Below are positions 1 through 8,945 of a stretch of DNA of 64,000 nucleotides, piece after piece. Source of the DNA: CAUZIZ01 sp965219005. GTDB taxonomy: Bacteria > Acidobacteriota > UBA6911 > RPQK01 > JAJDTT01. The DNA lies in contig CBDCMS010000004.1 in NCBI GenBank assembly GCA_965219005.1, positions 992,001-1,056,000 of the forward strand. Direction: 5' to 3'. The stretch's first letter is position 1, and each line of letters begins with the position of its first letter. A program made the translations under genes and the position numbers. Below the pieces are notes generated by a model. It saw only the letters and a list, made by a program, of their open reading frames with translations. It searched no databases and was not told the origin of the DNA.

Positions 1-1850
1 TGAGGGAGCTGAAGTGGGTCGGAGAGGTTGGATCTGAATTGGACGCCGGAACACAGCCTGCCGATTCGAGCAGCCGGGGCCGAGAACGCCTCGCGTGGGT
101 GATCGGCACTGCCGTGGTCCTGGCGGCCGGGTTAGTCGCCGGTAGCCTGCTGTGGTCACCCCTGGTCACCGACATGCGGAGGGTAGCCTTCTCGGTGTTT
201 CCACCCGAGGGCACGGTGTTCCAGTCGGTATGGAGCGTACCGTTTGCGCCATCGCCGGATGGCGCGCAGATGGTCTTGACCGCAGTGGATGCTGACGGTA
301 CACCTCGCCTGTGGTTGCGTCCGATCGAAGAAGACGCCTTCCAGCCGATACCCGGCACCGAAGGGGCGCGGAGTCCGTTCTGGTCACCTCAGAGTGATTG
401 GATCGGCTTCTACACCGACGGCGCGTTGAAGAGAGTCCGCCCGTCCGGCAGAGAGCTCGGAACGATTACGAACATCAGCACGGGCCGGTTCGTGGACAGC
501 ACGAGTGCGACGTGGGGATCAACGCACATCTTGTTCAAACCTGGTCGATTCGAGAATCCCTATATGGCGATACCTGTCGAGGGGGGTCCCGTAAAACCGG
601 CCACCTGGACGGCACCGGACGAAGCCCCCCGCCAGCGATGGGCGTATTTTCTGGAAAATGGGACTCGGTTTGTCTATTCAGCCGCTACAACAGAGAGAAC
701 AAGGCGGAGGATCTATTTAGCCTCGCTTGATGGGGAAGACACGACCGTCCTTCTGGAGCTCCCGGGGCGGTATGGAGCAATAGCATACGTACCCGGCTAC
801 CTCCTGTTCATAGAAGACAACACTCTGTACGCAATGGCGTTCGACCAAGAGAATCCTGGTGAGCTGGGGGATCGCCGTCGAGTTGTTGAGGGAATCCCCG
901 TAATGGCTCATGGAGGCGCACCGTTCTCGGTTTCCCGGGACGTGCTGATGTACTGGGAGAATCCCGTAGGTTACGATGCCACGCTTCGCTGGTTCAGGCG
1001 TGATGGCACCCCGGGGCAAGTCTTGGGCACTGAAGCCCGGTTTGACGGGTTTGACTTGTCGGAATCCGCCGGGGTCGCCTTCGCCCGGGTCCGCGAGGAC
1101 GGGCCAACGGACGTTTTCAGGACATCCCTGGATCAGACCGGCGATATCAGCGTTACAACTGACGGGCGCTCTTTCCGGCCTGTACTGTCCAGAGACGGCA
1201 GCCAGATAGCCTACGCATCAGCTCGTGGCCGCTCGCCGTTCCTTCACACAGAACATATCGCCACCGGCGTAGAACGGGGTTGGCCCATAGAAGACCTCAT
1301 GGTTTTCCCAAGAGACTGGGGGCCGAAGGACGACGTCATCGTCTACGATGCCGTTGACAGGGACGGCCGAATGGACATTGGATTCTTCCGTTTCGAAGAC
1401 GAAGTGCATGAACGCTTCGGGCGGAACACGGCCGAGTTCAATGAATCCTCAGGAGCCATTTTGCCTGACGGAAACTGGATTCTCTGGGTGACCGATGAAT
1501 CGGGAAGGGATCAGGTCTGGGCAGCACGATTTCCGTCGTTCGATGATCCTCGTTTGATTGCGGAGGGAGACATTCCGAAGTGGCGGAGCGACGGTGGAGA
1601 ACTGTATTTCGTCTCGGAGGGTTCGCTCATGATGCGCCGGGTTGCCAACCTCGAACCGAACCTGGAACTGGAGCCGGGCGAAGAGATCTTGGATTTGACG
1701 CTTCATGGGACGATCTTCGACCCATGGCGCGCTCCCTACGAGCCGTCGGCTGACGGTCAGCGGTTTCTCCTCCATGTTCGCTCCCAGGAGTCGGTTGCAC
1801 CGCCCGTCAAGGTGATCGTTAACTGGACAAACCTGATAGAGGACGAATGA
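1..1850 (+). CDS. C-terminal part of a Ser/Thr kinase-type protein: TM segment plus TolB-like beta-propeller (5' end outside window)
   Basis: The frame is open from the first bases of the window, so the first usable start codon (TTG at 39) is probably internal and the gene starts upstream. A transmembrane helix (WVIGTAVVLAAGLVAG) is followed by about 530 residues of WD40/TolB-like propeller repeats such as SPDGAQM, SRDGSQIAYAS and WRSDGGELYFVS. This is the same TM-plus-propeller layout as the complete kinase gene next to it, so I infer that a cytoplasmic kinase domain lies upstream and that the propeller is a periplasmic sensor. It overlaps the next gene by 4 nt (ATGA), which indicates an operon with translational coupling. 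The kinase identity is inferred from the paralogue; only the TM segment and propeller are visible. Confidence 0.75.
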   Translation, partial: RELKWVGEVGSELDAGTQPADSSSRGRERLAWVIGTAVVLAAGLVAGSLLWSPLVTDMRRVAFSVFPPEGTVFQSVWSVPFAPSPDGAQMVLTAVDADGTPRLWLRPIEEDAFQPIPGTEGARSPFWSPQSDWIGFYTDGALKRVRPSGRELGTITNISTGRFVDSTSATWGSTHILFKPGRFENPYMAIPVEGGPVKPATWTAPDEAPRQRWAYFLENGTRFVYSAATTERTRRRIYLASLDGEDTTVLLELPGRYGAIAYVPGYLLFIEDNTLYAMAFDQENPGELGDRRRVVEGIPVMAHGGAPFSVSRDVLMYWENPVGYDATLRWFRRDGTPGQVLGTEARFDGFDLSESAGVAFARVREDGPTDVFRTSLDQTGDISVTTDGRSFRPVLSRDGSQIAYASARGRSPFLHTEHIATGVERGWPIEDLMVFPRDWGPKDDVIVYDAVDRDGRMDIGFFRFEDEVHERFGRNTAEFNESSGAILPDGNWILWVTDESGRDQVWAARFPSFDDPRLIAEGDIPKWRSDGGELYFVSEGSLMMRRVANLEPNLELEPGEEILDLTLHGTIFDPWRAPYEPSADGQRFLLHVRSQESVAPPVKVIVNWTNLIEDE

Positions 1851-4519
1851 ACCCCGGCACCCAACTCGGCTCCTACGAGATCCTTTCAGGTATCGGCAAG
1901 GGCGGTATGGGCGAGGTGTGGAAGGCCAAGGACACGAAACTGGGCCGTGAAGTCGCCATCAAGACCCTGCCCGAGGAATTCGCCGAGGATACAGACCGCC
2001 TGGCACGGTTTGAACGTGAAGCGAAGCTCCTGGCCTCGCTGAATCATCCCAACATCGCCGCCATCTACGGGCTGGAGGAGCACCAGGGCTCACGGTTCCT
2101 GGTCTTGGAGTTGGTCGAAGGCGACACCTTGGGCGACCAGATAAAACGTGGCGCTATTCCAGTCGAGGAATCTCTCAAACTCGGACTCCAGATCGCGGAA
2201 GCCCTCGAATCCGCACATGAGAAGGGTGTCATTCACCGTGATCTGAAACCTGCCAACATCAATATCACGCCCGAGGGCAAGGTGAAGGTGTTGGACTTCG
2301 GTCTGGCGAAAGCATTGGAAGGCGATGTTGCTGAAGCCAGCGTCTCGACCTCACCCACGCTGAGTATGGCCGCTACACAGCAAGGAGTGATTCTTGGGAC
2401 AGCCGCTTATATGAGCCCTGAACAGGCGAAGGGATTGCAGGCAGATCGACGCGCCGATATTTTCGCATTCGGTTGCGTCCTATTTGAGATGTTGACGGGT
2501 CGTATGGCATTTCAGGGAGAACTGGCGACCGAGATACTTGCATCAGTCATCAATCAGGAGCCGGACCACACGGTGCTTCAAGCCGACCTGCATCCACGAA
2601 TCAAAGAACTGTTGCGTCGATGCTTTCAGAAGCAGCCAAGGGATCGCTGGCAGGCTGTGGGTGACGTTCGTTTCGAGATTGAAGAGATACTCAGGGATCC
2701 CGGAGGCGTATTGGTCCAGCCGGTTGCTGAAGTTCTCCAGGCACGAACAGGGTCGAAACTTCCTTGGGGAGTCGCCGCACTGCTAGCTTTGGCCTTGGTC
2801 ACGACGGTGTGGTTCTTGCAGCCGAGACCTCCGCTGGTGTCACGGTACGAAATCACACCTCCAGAGGGTCAGATCCTGTATGCAGCCGGTGGCGGAGCGC
2901 CTGCGCTTTCGCCAGATGGCCGAACGCTCATATACATTTCGGCAGACGCACAAGGTCGGATTCAGCTTTACAGGCGGCAGCTCGACCAACTGGAAGCCGT
3001 CGTACTCGATGGTACGGAGGGTGGAGTAGAACCGTCTTTTTCGCCTTTCGGTCACCGTGTCGGATTTCAAAGCCCGGTCACCGGTTATGTGAACACCGAC
3101 GAGATGAAGGTAGTTTCCATCGTTGGAGGTCCCGTGCGTTCAGCTGCGCGGTGTCTTGAAGGCGGGTGCAGGGGCAGTAGCTGGTACGGCAACGCAATCG
3201 TTTTTGGGAACGGTGCAGGGCCCTTGCACCGGGTGCTGGCTGCAGGCGGCGACTCCGAGCCGATCAGTGAGTTGGACATGGACGCGGGGGAAGTGGCGCA
3301 ACGCTTTCCGGAATTCTTGCCTGACGGAGAGGCTGTCCTCTACACGAGCTGGTCGGGTTCACTGAGCTCAGCGCGTGTTGCTGTGCTCGACATTGGGACT
3401 GGAGATTCGCAGATGCTCGTTGCCGGATCTAGTCCAAGCTATCTGCCGAGCGGCTACCTCATCTATGCCTTCGATGGATCTCTGTGGGCCGCTCCATTTG
3501 ACGCTGTCGAGCGAGAGATTACGGGAGCTGCTGAAGTCATGGTTGAGGGTGTCCAGATTAACAGTGGTGGATTGGCGATATATTCCGCAAGTGCAGACGG
3601 TTCTCTTGCGTGTGTGCTGGGCACCACGGCTTCTGGATCTCTTCCCGGATGGCTCAACCGTGATGATGGAAGTTGGGAATCGTTAAACGTCGATCTGGAC
3701 AACTACTCTCAGCCACGCGTCTCCCCCGATGGGACAAGAGTTGCGCTCGGCAGAATGACCGTTGAGGGAGGGCCGAGAGGGACTGGATCGAGCATATGGG
3801 TCTATGAGAACGGGCACGGACTGGACCGCCTCACCTTTGGCGAAATTGATACGAATCCAGTATGGTCCCCCGACAGTCAACAAATCGCTTTTTTTTCCGA
3901 TGGTGGACTGTATAGAAAAGCGGCCAACGGCACAGGTGAAGCTGAGCTCATCCTGGACGATACTGGCGCGTTACCTTATTCCTGGTCAACTGACGATGAA
4001 TTGATCGTTACCTATCGAGGAAAGGACACTGGATGGGATGTGGGTGTCGTCCGCATCGGACAGAGCGACGACATCGAATCCTTACTCGACACGAGATTCG
4101 ACGAGCAGAGTCCGGCCCTTTCGCCTGACGGTCGTTGGCTTGCCTATGTAAGTAATGAAAGCGGGCGAGAAGAGGTTCTTGTTCGACCCTATCCCGACGT
4201 AGAATCCGATCGGGGAAAGGTATCGCCAACGGGTGGTGTGAGTCCGATTTGGAATGGGGCCAGCTCGGAACTCTATTACCGTCAGGGATTCACGATTATG
4301 AGTGTCAGCTTCGAGTCGTTGCAGAGCTTTGGAACTGCGGAAGTAGTGCAAACAGGTTGGTACGATCAGAGCGTTCAGCGCGGATACGACGTCGATCCTA
4401 CGGGTGAGCGTTTCCTGATGGTTACTTATGGTGCGGCTCCAGGCCAGAGCCAGTCTCAATCAGTAGTCGTTGTGGAAAACTGGGTCGAGGAAGTAAAGGC
4501 GCGAGTGCCCGTTCCCTGA
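1847..4519 (+). CDS. Membrane Ser/Thr protein kinase with C-terminal TolB/WD40-like propeller
   Basis: 890 aa. Residues about 9-275 form a Hanks-type kinase: glycine loop GIGKGGMGEV (15-24), VAIK lysine K39, catalytic HRDLKPAN (130-137, Asp132), DFG (150-152) and a PEQAKG segment. A TM helix at about 305-322 separates the kinase from a propeller of repeated LSPDGR / WSPDSQQIAFFS / LSPDGRWLAYVS strands reaching the C terminus. PknB-like kinases of this build autophosphorylate and relay an external signal; the propeller is presumably the outer sensor. The ATG overlaps the stop of the upstream paralogue, so the two form an operon of tandem kinase genes. Substrate and signal cannot be read from sequence. 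Confidence 0.93.
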   Translation: MNPGTQLGSYEILSGIGKGGMGEVWKAKDTKLGREVAIKTLPEEFAEDTDRLARFEREAKLLASLNHPNIAAIYGLEEHQGSRFLVLELVEGDTLGDQIKRGAIPVEESLKLGLQIAEALESAHEKGVIHRDLKPANINITPEGKVKVLDFGLAKALEGDVAEASVSTSPTLSMAATQQGVILGTAAYMSPEQAKGLQADRRADIFAFGCVLFEMLTGRMAFQGELATEILASVINQEPDHTVLQADLHPRIKELLRRCFQKQPRDRWQAVGDVRFEIEEILRDPGGVLVQPVAEVLQARTGSKLPWGVAALLALALVTTVWFLQPRPPLVSRYEITPPEGQILYAAGGGAPALSPDGRTLIYISADAQGRIQLYRRQLDQLEAVVLDGTEGGVEPSFSPFGHRVGFQSPVTGYVNTDEMKVVSIVGGPVRSAARCLEGGCRGSSWYGNAIVFGNGAGPLHRVLAAGGDSEPISELDMDAGEVAQRFPEFLPDGEAVLYTSWSGSLSSARVAVLDIGTGDSQMLVAGSSPSYLPSGYLIYAFDGSLWAAPFDAVEREITGAAEVMVEGVQINSGGLAIYSASADGSLACVLGTTASGSLPGWLNRDDGSWESLNVDLDNYSQPRVSPDGTRVALGRMTVEGGPRGTGSSIWVYENGHGLDRLTFGEIDTNPVWSPDSQQIAFFSDGGLYRKAANGTGEAELILDDTGALPYSWSTDDELIVTYRGKDTGWDVGVVRIGQSDDIESLLDTRFDEQSPALSPDGRWLAYVSNESGREEVLVRPYPDVESDRGKVSPTGGVSPIWNGASSELYYRQGFTIMSVSFESLQSFGTAEVVQTGWYDQSVQRGYDVDPTGERFLMVTYGAAPGQSQSQSVVVVENWVEEVKARVPVP

Positions 4520-4692
4520 TTTCCGAGAGTCAGATCCCGAGAAGAGGCGAAGACCTGACTTCCTGGCTCGGCCAAATCGACGACATCCTGGTGATTTACG
4601 GTCCTTCCCGCCGAGGTCGCTCGGCAGCACGGTCGCCTAAGCGCGTGAACCGGCGCTGAGGGTCCGCTCAAGGTCGATTTCTGCCGATCAGA

Positions 4693-4730
4693 AATTTGAA
4701 TTCACTCTGAACTGAATGACCGCTTTTAGG
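4693..4730 (+). repeat. Left half of the dispersed intergenic repeat, 5' exon of intron fragment 1
   Basis: The bases ending in CGCTTTTAGG match the reverse complement of 11002-11035 and the sequences before the two long introns (17461-17483, 26585-26606). It is the part of the palindromic repeat lying 5' of the intron insertion point. Confidence 0.6.
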
Positions 4731-4867
4731 GTGCGCCGTGAAAAGGCGGCGCTTTCCCAGTGGGTGAAAGACCCACCCGGCAACCGCTCCAGCCGGAAGC
4801 AACCGGAGCAACTATGGAGGTAACGAAATGGTTGAAGCCTCTGGTGAAGCGAGTCACGAATTGGTGA
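4731..4867 (+). mobile_element. 5' fragment of a group II intron (copy 1)
   Basis: 137 bp beginning with GTGCGCC and nearly identical to the first about 140 bp of the introns starting at 17484 and 26607. It stops matching after TTGGTGA, where the other copies continue into the rest of domain I. No maturase, domain V or VI follows, so the fragment is dead. It could come from incomplete reverse transcription or from later deletion. A 5' fragment is not what simple target-primed 5' truncation leaves, since that normally keeps the 3' end; deletion is the easier explanation. Confidence 0.8.
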
Positions 4868-4987
4868 TCGAGACGTAGGTCGTGCCCCTTGCGAGGTTTT
4901 GTGACAATGGGGCCTGGGATCGCTCCAAACACTCTGGCGGATCTGCCACGTCGATTCCCAGATCTTGACCCAGCTCTTTGACCACCA

Positions 4988-5130
4988 CGTGCGAGGTTTC
5001 CAGGGAAAATCTGAGTAGCTGCTTTTAGGCGGAAGCTGCCGTCAGATTTGATCGCCATCGAGGGACCGGAAACGCCTATAAGCGGCCAGTCAAATTTTCC
5101 CGCAGACGTTCGAATGAAGGGCCGCTAACG
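4988..5130. repeat. Palindromic MITE-like intergenic repeat (copy b)
   Basis: Two roughly 40-bp inverted arms (GTTTCC-GGGAAAAT-TGA-TGGC-GCTT-TAGGCG type) flank a core containing TTTGATCGCCATCGAG. The same core and arms occur at 10850-11035, and parts occur at 14066-14150, 22893-22972, 26555-26606 and 27627-27700. No coding capacity is seen. The IS30 element begins directly after it. Confidence 0.7.
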
Positions 5131-5132
5131 GG

Positions 5133-5159
5133 TGCGATTTCAATCGGTCGATGCAACAC
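5133..5159 (+). repeat. IS30 left terminal inverted repeat
   Basis: Matches the reverse complement of 6335-6361 at 23 of 27 positions. Confidence 0.8.
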
Positions 5160-5193
5160 CTAATCTCTAACTAGAGAGAGGAGGATGTTGCAA

Positions 5194-6354
5194 ATGAAGT
5201 ATCGGACGAGGATCTATTACACGGAAGAACAGAAGACCTTGATGTGGGACCGCTGGCAAGAAGGCGAGTCCCTGACGTCGATCGCGCGGCTCTTTGACCG
5301 TCACCATTCCTCCGTGGGGGGTATTCTGAAAGAAACCGGGGGCATCCGGCCGCAGCCGCGCCGACGATCGCGACGAGCGTTGACGTTATCGGAACGCGAG
5401 GAGATCTCGCGCGGTGTGGTTGCCGGCTGCTCGATCCGTGCGATTGCCGTCACGCTGGGTCGGGCACCGTCGACGGTGAGTCGCGAGATAGGGCATAACG
5501 GCGGCCGGCTACGCTACCGTGCCAACCGGGCCGATCAAGCGGCCTGGGAGCGGGCGCGCCGCCCGAAAATCTGTAAACTGGTCCAGAACCGGGAACTCGC
5601 GCACAGGGTGGCCTTGAAGCTGAAGGAGCTCTGGTCGCCCCAGCAAATTGCCGGGTGGCTCAAGTGCACGTATCCCGATGAGGAGAACTTTCAGGTGTCA
5701 CACGAGACCATCTATAGAAGCCTCTTCATCCAGGCCCGGGGCGCCTTGAAGAAAGAGCTGTTGGTGCATCTGCGGCGGACCCGTGGGATGCGCCGCTCAC
5801 GCCACCATACGCAGAAGACGGAGGATCACGGACGGATCAAGGACACGGTATCGATCCGTGAGCGACCCGCCTTGGTGGAAGATCGCGCCGTGCCCGGTCA
5901 TTGGGAAGGGGACTTACTGATCGGATCAAAGCACAGTCAAATTGCCACACTGGTCGAACGTCAGACGCGCGTCGTGATGTTGGCAAAAGTCAACAGCAGA
6001 GACACCGAAACGGTGATCGACGCCTTGACCCAACAAGCGCGCAAGTTACCGCGGGAACTGTACCAGTCACTGACCTGGGACCGCGGAAAGGAAATGGCCG
6101 ATCACAAACGCTTCACTCTAGATACCAACATTAAGGTTTATTTCTGCGATCCACGAAGCCCCTGGCAGCGCGGCTCAAACGAAAACACCAACGGACTACT
6201 CAGACAGTACTTCCCGAAAGGAATGGATCTGTCAAACGTCGACCAAAACAGACTGAATGCCGTGGCAAGACAATTAAACGAACGACCCAGAAAAACGCTA
6301 GACTACGAAACACCAGCCGAACGATTTAGCCAATGTGTTGCGTCGATCGGTTGA
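5194..6354 (+). CDS. IS30-family transposase
   Basis: About 386 aa DDE transposase that cuts and pastes the surrounding IS. The N-terminal half carries helix-turn-helix segments (SIARLFDRHHSSV and the IS30-typical SIRAIAVTLGRAPSTVSREI). The catalytic triad, numbered from the upstream ATG at 5185, is D243 (GHWEGDLL), D299 (TWDRGKEM) and E333 (RGSNENTNGLLRQYFPKG), with the D-x33-E spacing of the family. ATG 5185 abuts GGAGG directly, while ATG 5194 has the same GGAGG nine bases upstream, so I prefer 5194. The frame is intact and the element may be active. Confidence 0.92.
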   Translation: MKYRTRIYYTEEQKTLMWDRWQEGESLTSIARLFDRHHSSVGGILKETGGIRPQPRRRSRRALTLSEREEISRGVVAGCSIRAIAVTLGRAPSTVSREIGHNGGRLRYRANRADQAAWERARRPKICKLVQNRELAHRVALKLKELWSPQQIAGWLKCTYPDEENFQVSHETIYRSLFIQARGALKKELLVHLRRTRGMRRSRHHTQKTEDHGRIKDTVSIRERPALVEDRAVPGHWEGDLLIGSKHSQIATLVERQTRVVMLAKVNSRDTETVIDALTQQARKLPRELYQSLTWDRGKEMADHKRFTLDTNIKVYFCDPRSPWQRGSNENTNGLLRQYFPKGMDLSNVDQNRLNAVARQLNERPRKTLDYETPAERFSQCVASIG

Positions 6355-6361
6355 AACCGCA
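6335..6361 (-). repeat. IS30 right terminal inverted repeat
   Basis: Imperfect inverse of 5133-5159; it contains the transposase stop codon. Confidence 0.8.
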
Positions 6362-6680
6362 GGGCCAAAGCGGACATCGAATTGAACCTGAATCGTGTTC
6401 CTATTCGCCCGCGAAGGCTTCAATTTCTACCAATAGGGCCGGAAGTACCAGTCGATTCACACCGAGCAAACCCTACAATACGGAGGTCCAGTTACTCTCC
6501 CGTCGGCACCAGTCACTTGAGTTCTTCGAACCAGTTGAGGACGACCTGACGTCAGGTCGTCACGTGATGCAGAATAGAAAGCACCGATCTCCCAGAATAA
6601 AAGAATCTCGCTAACAGCATCTGCCCGGGTGCTGGAATCGCCCATCCGAAGCGGTCATGCTATTAACAAAGGAGGACACG
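6362..6680. other. Gap without recognised gene
   Basis: About 320 bases between the IS30 end and the next gene. A good ribosome binding site (AAAGGAGG, 6668-6675) lies at its end. I see nothing else. Confidence 0.5.
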
Positions 6681-8252
6681 ATGGAGGTTTCTTCCCACAA
6701 TCGAAGACTACTGTTTCTCTCGGTCCTGATCTTATGTGCCGTCGGAGTTCCTGCGCTGGCGGGGGTGGCAAGCACGCTGAAGATCGGCACTCGAAAGCAG
6801 CTGTTCATCGATGACAATCTGATCCAGTCCGTGCGGCACGCCCGCCAGGTGATGAACCCGGCCGTGAAGCATCCCGACAATCCCGTCCTCAGGAGGGATC
6901 GTCCTTGGGAGGGCAATTTTCTGAACGTGGGCTACGTCGTCTACGATGAGGAAGATGGGCTCTTCAAGATGTGGTACAGCTCGCGGCAGATCACGGCCCG
7001 ACCGGTGGAGCGCCCTTTGAAGAAAGGGGAAAGGATGATCCGCGCCGCGGAGTACGAGGAGACGGACTCCCGGCGCTGCTACGCCGTATCCCGCGACGGG
7101 GCCCACTGGGAGAAGCCCGATCTGGGGCTGGTCACCCTCCAGGGATCCACCCGGAACAACATCCTGCCGGCAGAGCCCCGGGTGGGCTACCTCATCCTGG
7201 ACCCTCGCGAGGAGGATCCCTCGCGCCGGTACAAGGGTTTCGTGCGGAGGGGCACCACCTCCACCCCCGGCATGCAGCTGGACCTGTACACCTCACCCGA
7301 TGGGCTGAAGTGGACCGCCTACGAGGGAAACCCGGTCCTGGACACCTCTCCCCGGGTGGGCCGCTGGGGCCCCACCAGCCTGATGGGTTGGGATCCGATC
7401 CGCAAGAAGTACGCCGTCCACATGGAAAGCTGTGCCCACTCCCGGTGCCCCCGGGGGATCCGGGTCATCGGGAGGGCCGAGAGCCCGGACATGATCCAGT
7501 GGACGGGCGCCGAGACCATCGTGGTGCCCGATGAGAAGGACTACCCCGACACCCAGTTCTACGGGATGACGGTGGCAGCCTACGAGGACTACTACATCGG
7601 CATGCTGAGGATCTTCCGGACCAACAGCCTGCACATCTCTCCCGAGCTGGTGTGGAGCCGGGACGGGATCCACTACCGGCGGCCCTACCGGGAGCCGGCG
7701 TTCATCGCCCTGGGGGCCAACGGCAGCTTCGACGACGGCTGCGTCTACGCCCGGGCCCCAGTGGCCCATGAAGACAGGGTTCTGATCTACTACACGGGCA
7801 CCAACTGGGTCCACGGCGTCCTGGACCTGTTGAGGGAAGAGAATCCGGCCACGGCGATCGGTCTGGCCACCCTGCCGGCGGACGGGTTCGTCTCCGTGGA
7901 CGCGGGTCCGGCCGAGCCCTCCTATCCGGTCGAGGGGCACCCGTTGCGCCAGGGCGAGCTGGTGACCCGGGCCTTCTCCTTCCAGGGGGATGCTCTGCAG
8001 GTGACGTTCCAGGCCTCCGAGAAGGGATCGGCGGGAGTGGCGGAGGAGACGGAGGTCCGGGTGGAGCTTCTGGACGGGCAGCACGTGCCCCTGGCCGGTT
8101 TCACCGCCGGACAGGCGGACCCGCTGGAGAAGAGCGGGACCCACCGGGTGAGCTGGGGGGGAAGGAGCCAGGTGGGCAAACTGGAGGGTCAGGCGATCCG
8201 GATTCGATTCCTGTTTCAGAACGCCAAGCTCTACTCGTTTCAGTTTCGCTAG
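6681..8252 (+). CDS. Secreted five-bladed-propeller-like protein, glycoside hydrolase 32/43-like (paralogue 1 of 3)
   Basis: 523 aa. I chose ATG 6681 because AAAGGAGG lies 5-7 bases upstream and it gives a clean signal peptide (MEVSSHNRRLLFLSVLILC... to about residue 28). The mature protein shares a distinctive motif series with the paralogues at 8946-10478 and 28419-29966: KQLFIDD, HPDNPVL, FKMWY, GRWGPT, GWDPIRK.Y.VHMESC, VIGRAESPD, DYPDT.FY, SRDGIHY, HRVSWGG and a terminal AKLYSFQF. Families with this pattern are predicted beta-propellers related to GH32/43/68 and sialidase-like folds. A carbohydrate-active role is an inference and the substrate is unknown. It ends in R rather than E, and is the most diverged of the three. 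Confidence 0.75.
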   Translation: MEVSSHNRRLLFLSVLILCAVGVPALAGVASTLKIGTRKQLFIDDNLIQSVRHARQVMNPAVKHPDNPVLRRDRPWEGNFLNVGYVVYDEEDGLFKMWYSSRQITARPVERPLKKGERMIRAAEYEETDSRRCYAVSRDGAHWEKPDLGLVTLQGSTRNNILPAEPRVGYLILDPREEDPSRRYKGFVRRGTTSTPGMQLDLYTSPDGLKWTAYEGNPVLDTSPRVGRWGPTSLMGWDPIRKKYAVHMESCAHSRCPRGIRVIGRAESPDMIQWTGAETIVVPDEKDYPDTQFYGMTVAAYEDYYIGMLRIFRTNSLHISPELVWSRDGIHYRRPYREPAFIALGANGSFDDGCVYARAPVAHEDRVLIYYTGTNWVHGVLDLLREENPATAIGLATLPADGFVSVDAGPAEPSYPVEGHPLRQGELVTRAFSFQGDALQVTFQASEKGSAGVAEETEVRVELLDGQHVPLAGFTAGQADPLEKSGTHRVSWGGRSQVGKLEGQAIRIRFLFQNAKLYSFQFR

Positions 8253-8533
8253 GCTTTCCGCGAACCTTGCCTGGACCTACCCACTGTTCGAGTCCCTTCT
8301 GCCGTTGGCGATCTGCAAGCAGTAGGCCCTAAAGAGATAGCCCGACCACTTACATCCTTCAACTCGTCAAAGCGTGCCCCCGCCGTTTGAAAGACGATCT
8401 GGGGGTCGAGCCCTTTTTCTTCAGGAACTCACGTCGACTTTCAACCATCTTGCCCCTTCCCACGGCGACAACTGAGGCGGGAAACATGTGCCATCCTGCG
8501 GTAACCCGCTCGAGTGATTCGAAGGCCGATTTG
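8253..8533. other. Gap between propeller gene and hydrolase remnant
   Basis: No convincing gene, RNA or repeat seen. Confidence 0.4.
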
Positions 8534-8938
8534 TCATGGAGAGCTTGTGCCCATCACGTAATCCCACTGCTGGGCAGCCCGCTCCACCACGCCTGCCATA
8601 TCCTCCGTCAGGAGATATCCCTGGGAAACGAGCTTCAGAGTGGCCTGGGTGATACGGCCCAGGTACTCGTCCCGGTTTCGGTAGCGACTCTCGATTGAGG
8701 GACGGGGATCCCCCTTTGCGGCTCGCTCCGCCTCGGTGCGGGGAAAGGGGATGTAGCATCCATCGAAGCTGGACAGCGCGTGGGTGGGGCCCCTTCGGGC
8801 ATTGAATAGATTCCACCCGGTGTAGGTGGCCAGGGGAACGGAGGCGTTGTGGGGATCATAGCTGTCGGAGACTTCCTGGAAGTGGATCGCCTGAAAGCCC
8901 GGATCGAGGGGTTGGGGACAGCGAGGATGCCCCAACAA
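8534..8938 (-). pseudogene. C-terminal fragment of an alpha/beta hydrolase domain protein
   Basis: About 134 residues on the minus strand resemble the C-terminal end of the large alpha/beta hydrolase-domain proteins common in Solibacter-like genomes: SVPLATYTGWNLFNARRG, a FIPF-like YIPFPRTEAER segment, GDPRPSIESRY and a final LLTEDMAGVVERAAQQWDYV. The family is normally several hundred residues long and the catalytic N-terminal part is missing. The frame begins right at the stop codon of the propeller gene at 8946 with only a TTG as possible start. I read it as a remnant truncated by rearrangement. Family assignment is from memory of motifs. Confidence 0.6.
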
Positions 8939-8945
8939 TACCCAG

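Larger units (their letters stand above)
5133..6361 (+). mobile_element. IS30-family insertion sequence
   Basis: About 1.23 kb bounded by imperfect 27-bp inverted repeats (5133-5159 and 6335-6361, four mismatches; they read TGCG-TTTCAA-CG-TCGA-GCAACAC). It encodes one transposase whose stop codon lies inside the right repeat. Size and layout fit IS30. It sits at the edge of the palindromic intergenic repeat. No target duplication could be identified with certainty. Confidence 0.85.

Noticed and set aside
4868..4987. Possible coding remnant on the minus strand (HVVVKELGQDLGIDVADPPE)
   Set aside because: About 40 codons only; I could not match it to a family, so I do not annotate it.
7293..8144. 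283-codon minus-strand frame within propeller paralogue 1
   Set aside because: Antisense shadow with Pro/Gly/Arg-rich composition.
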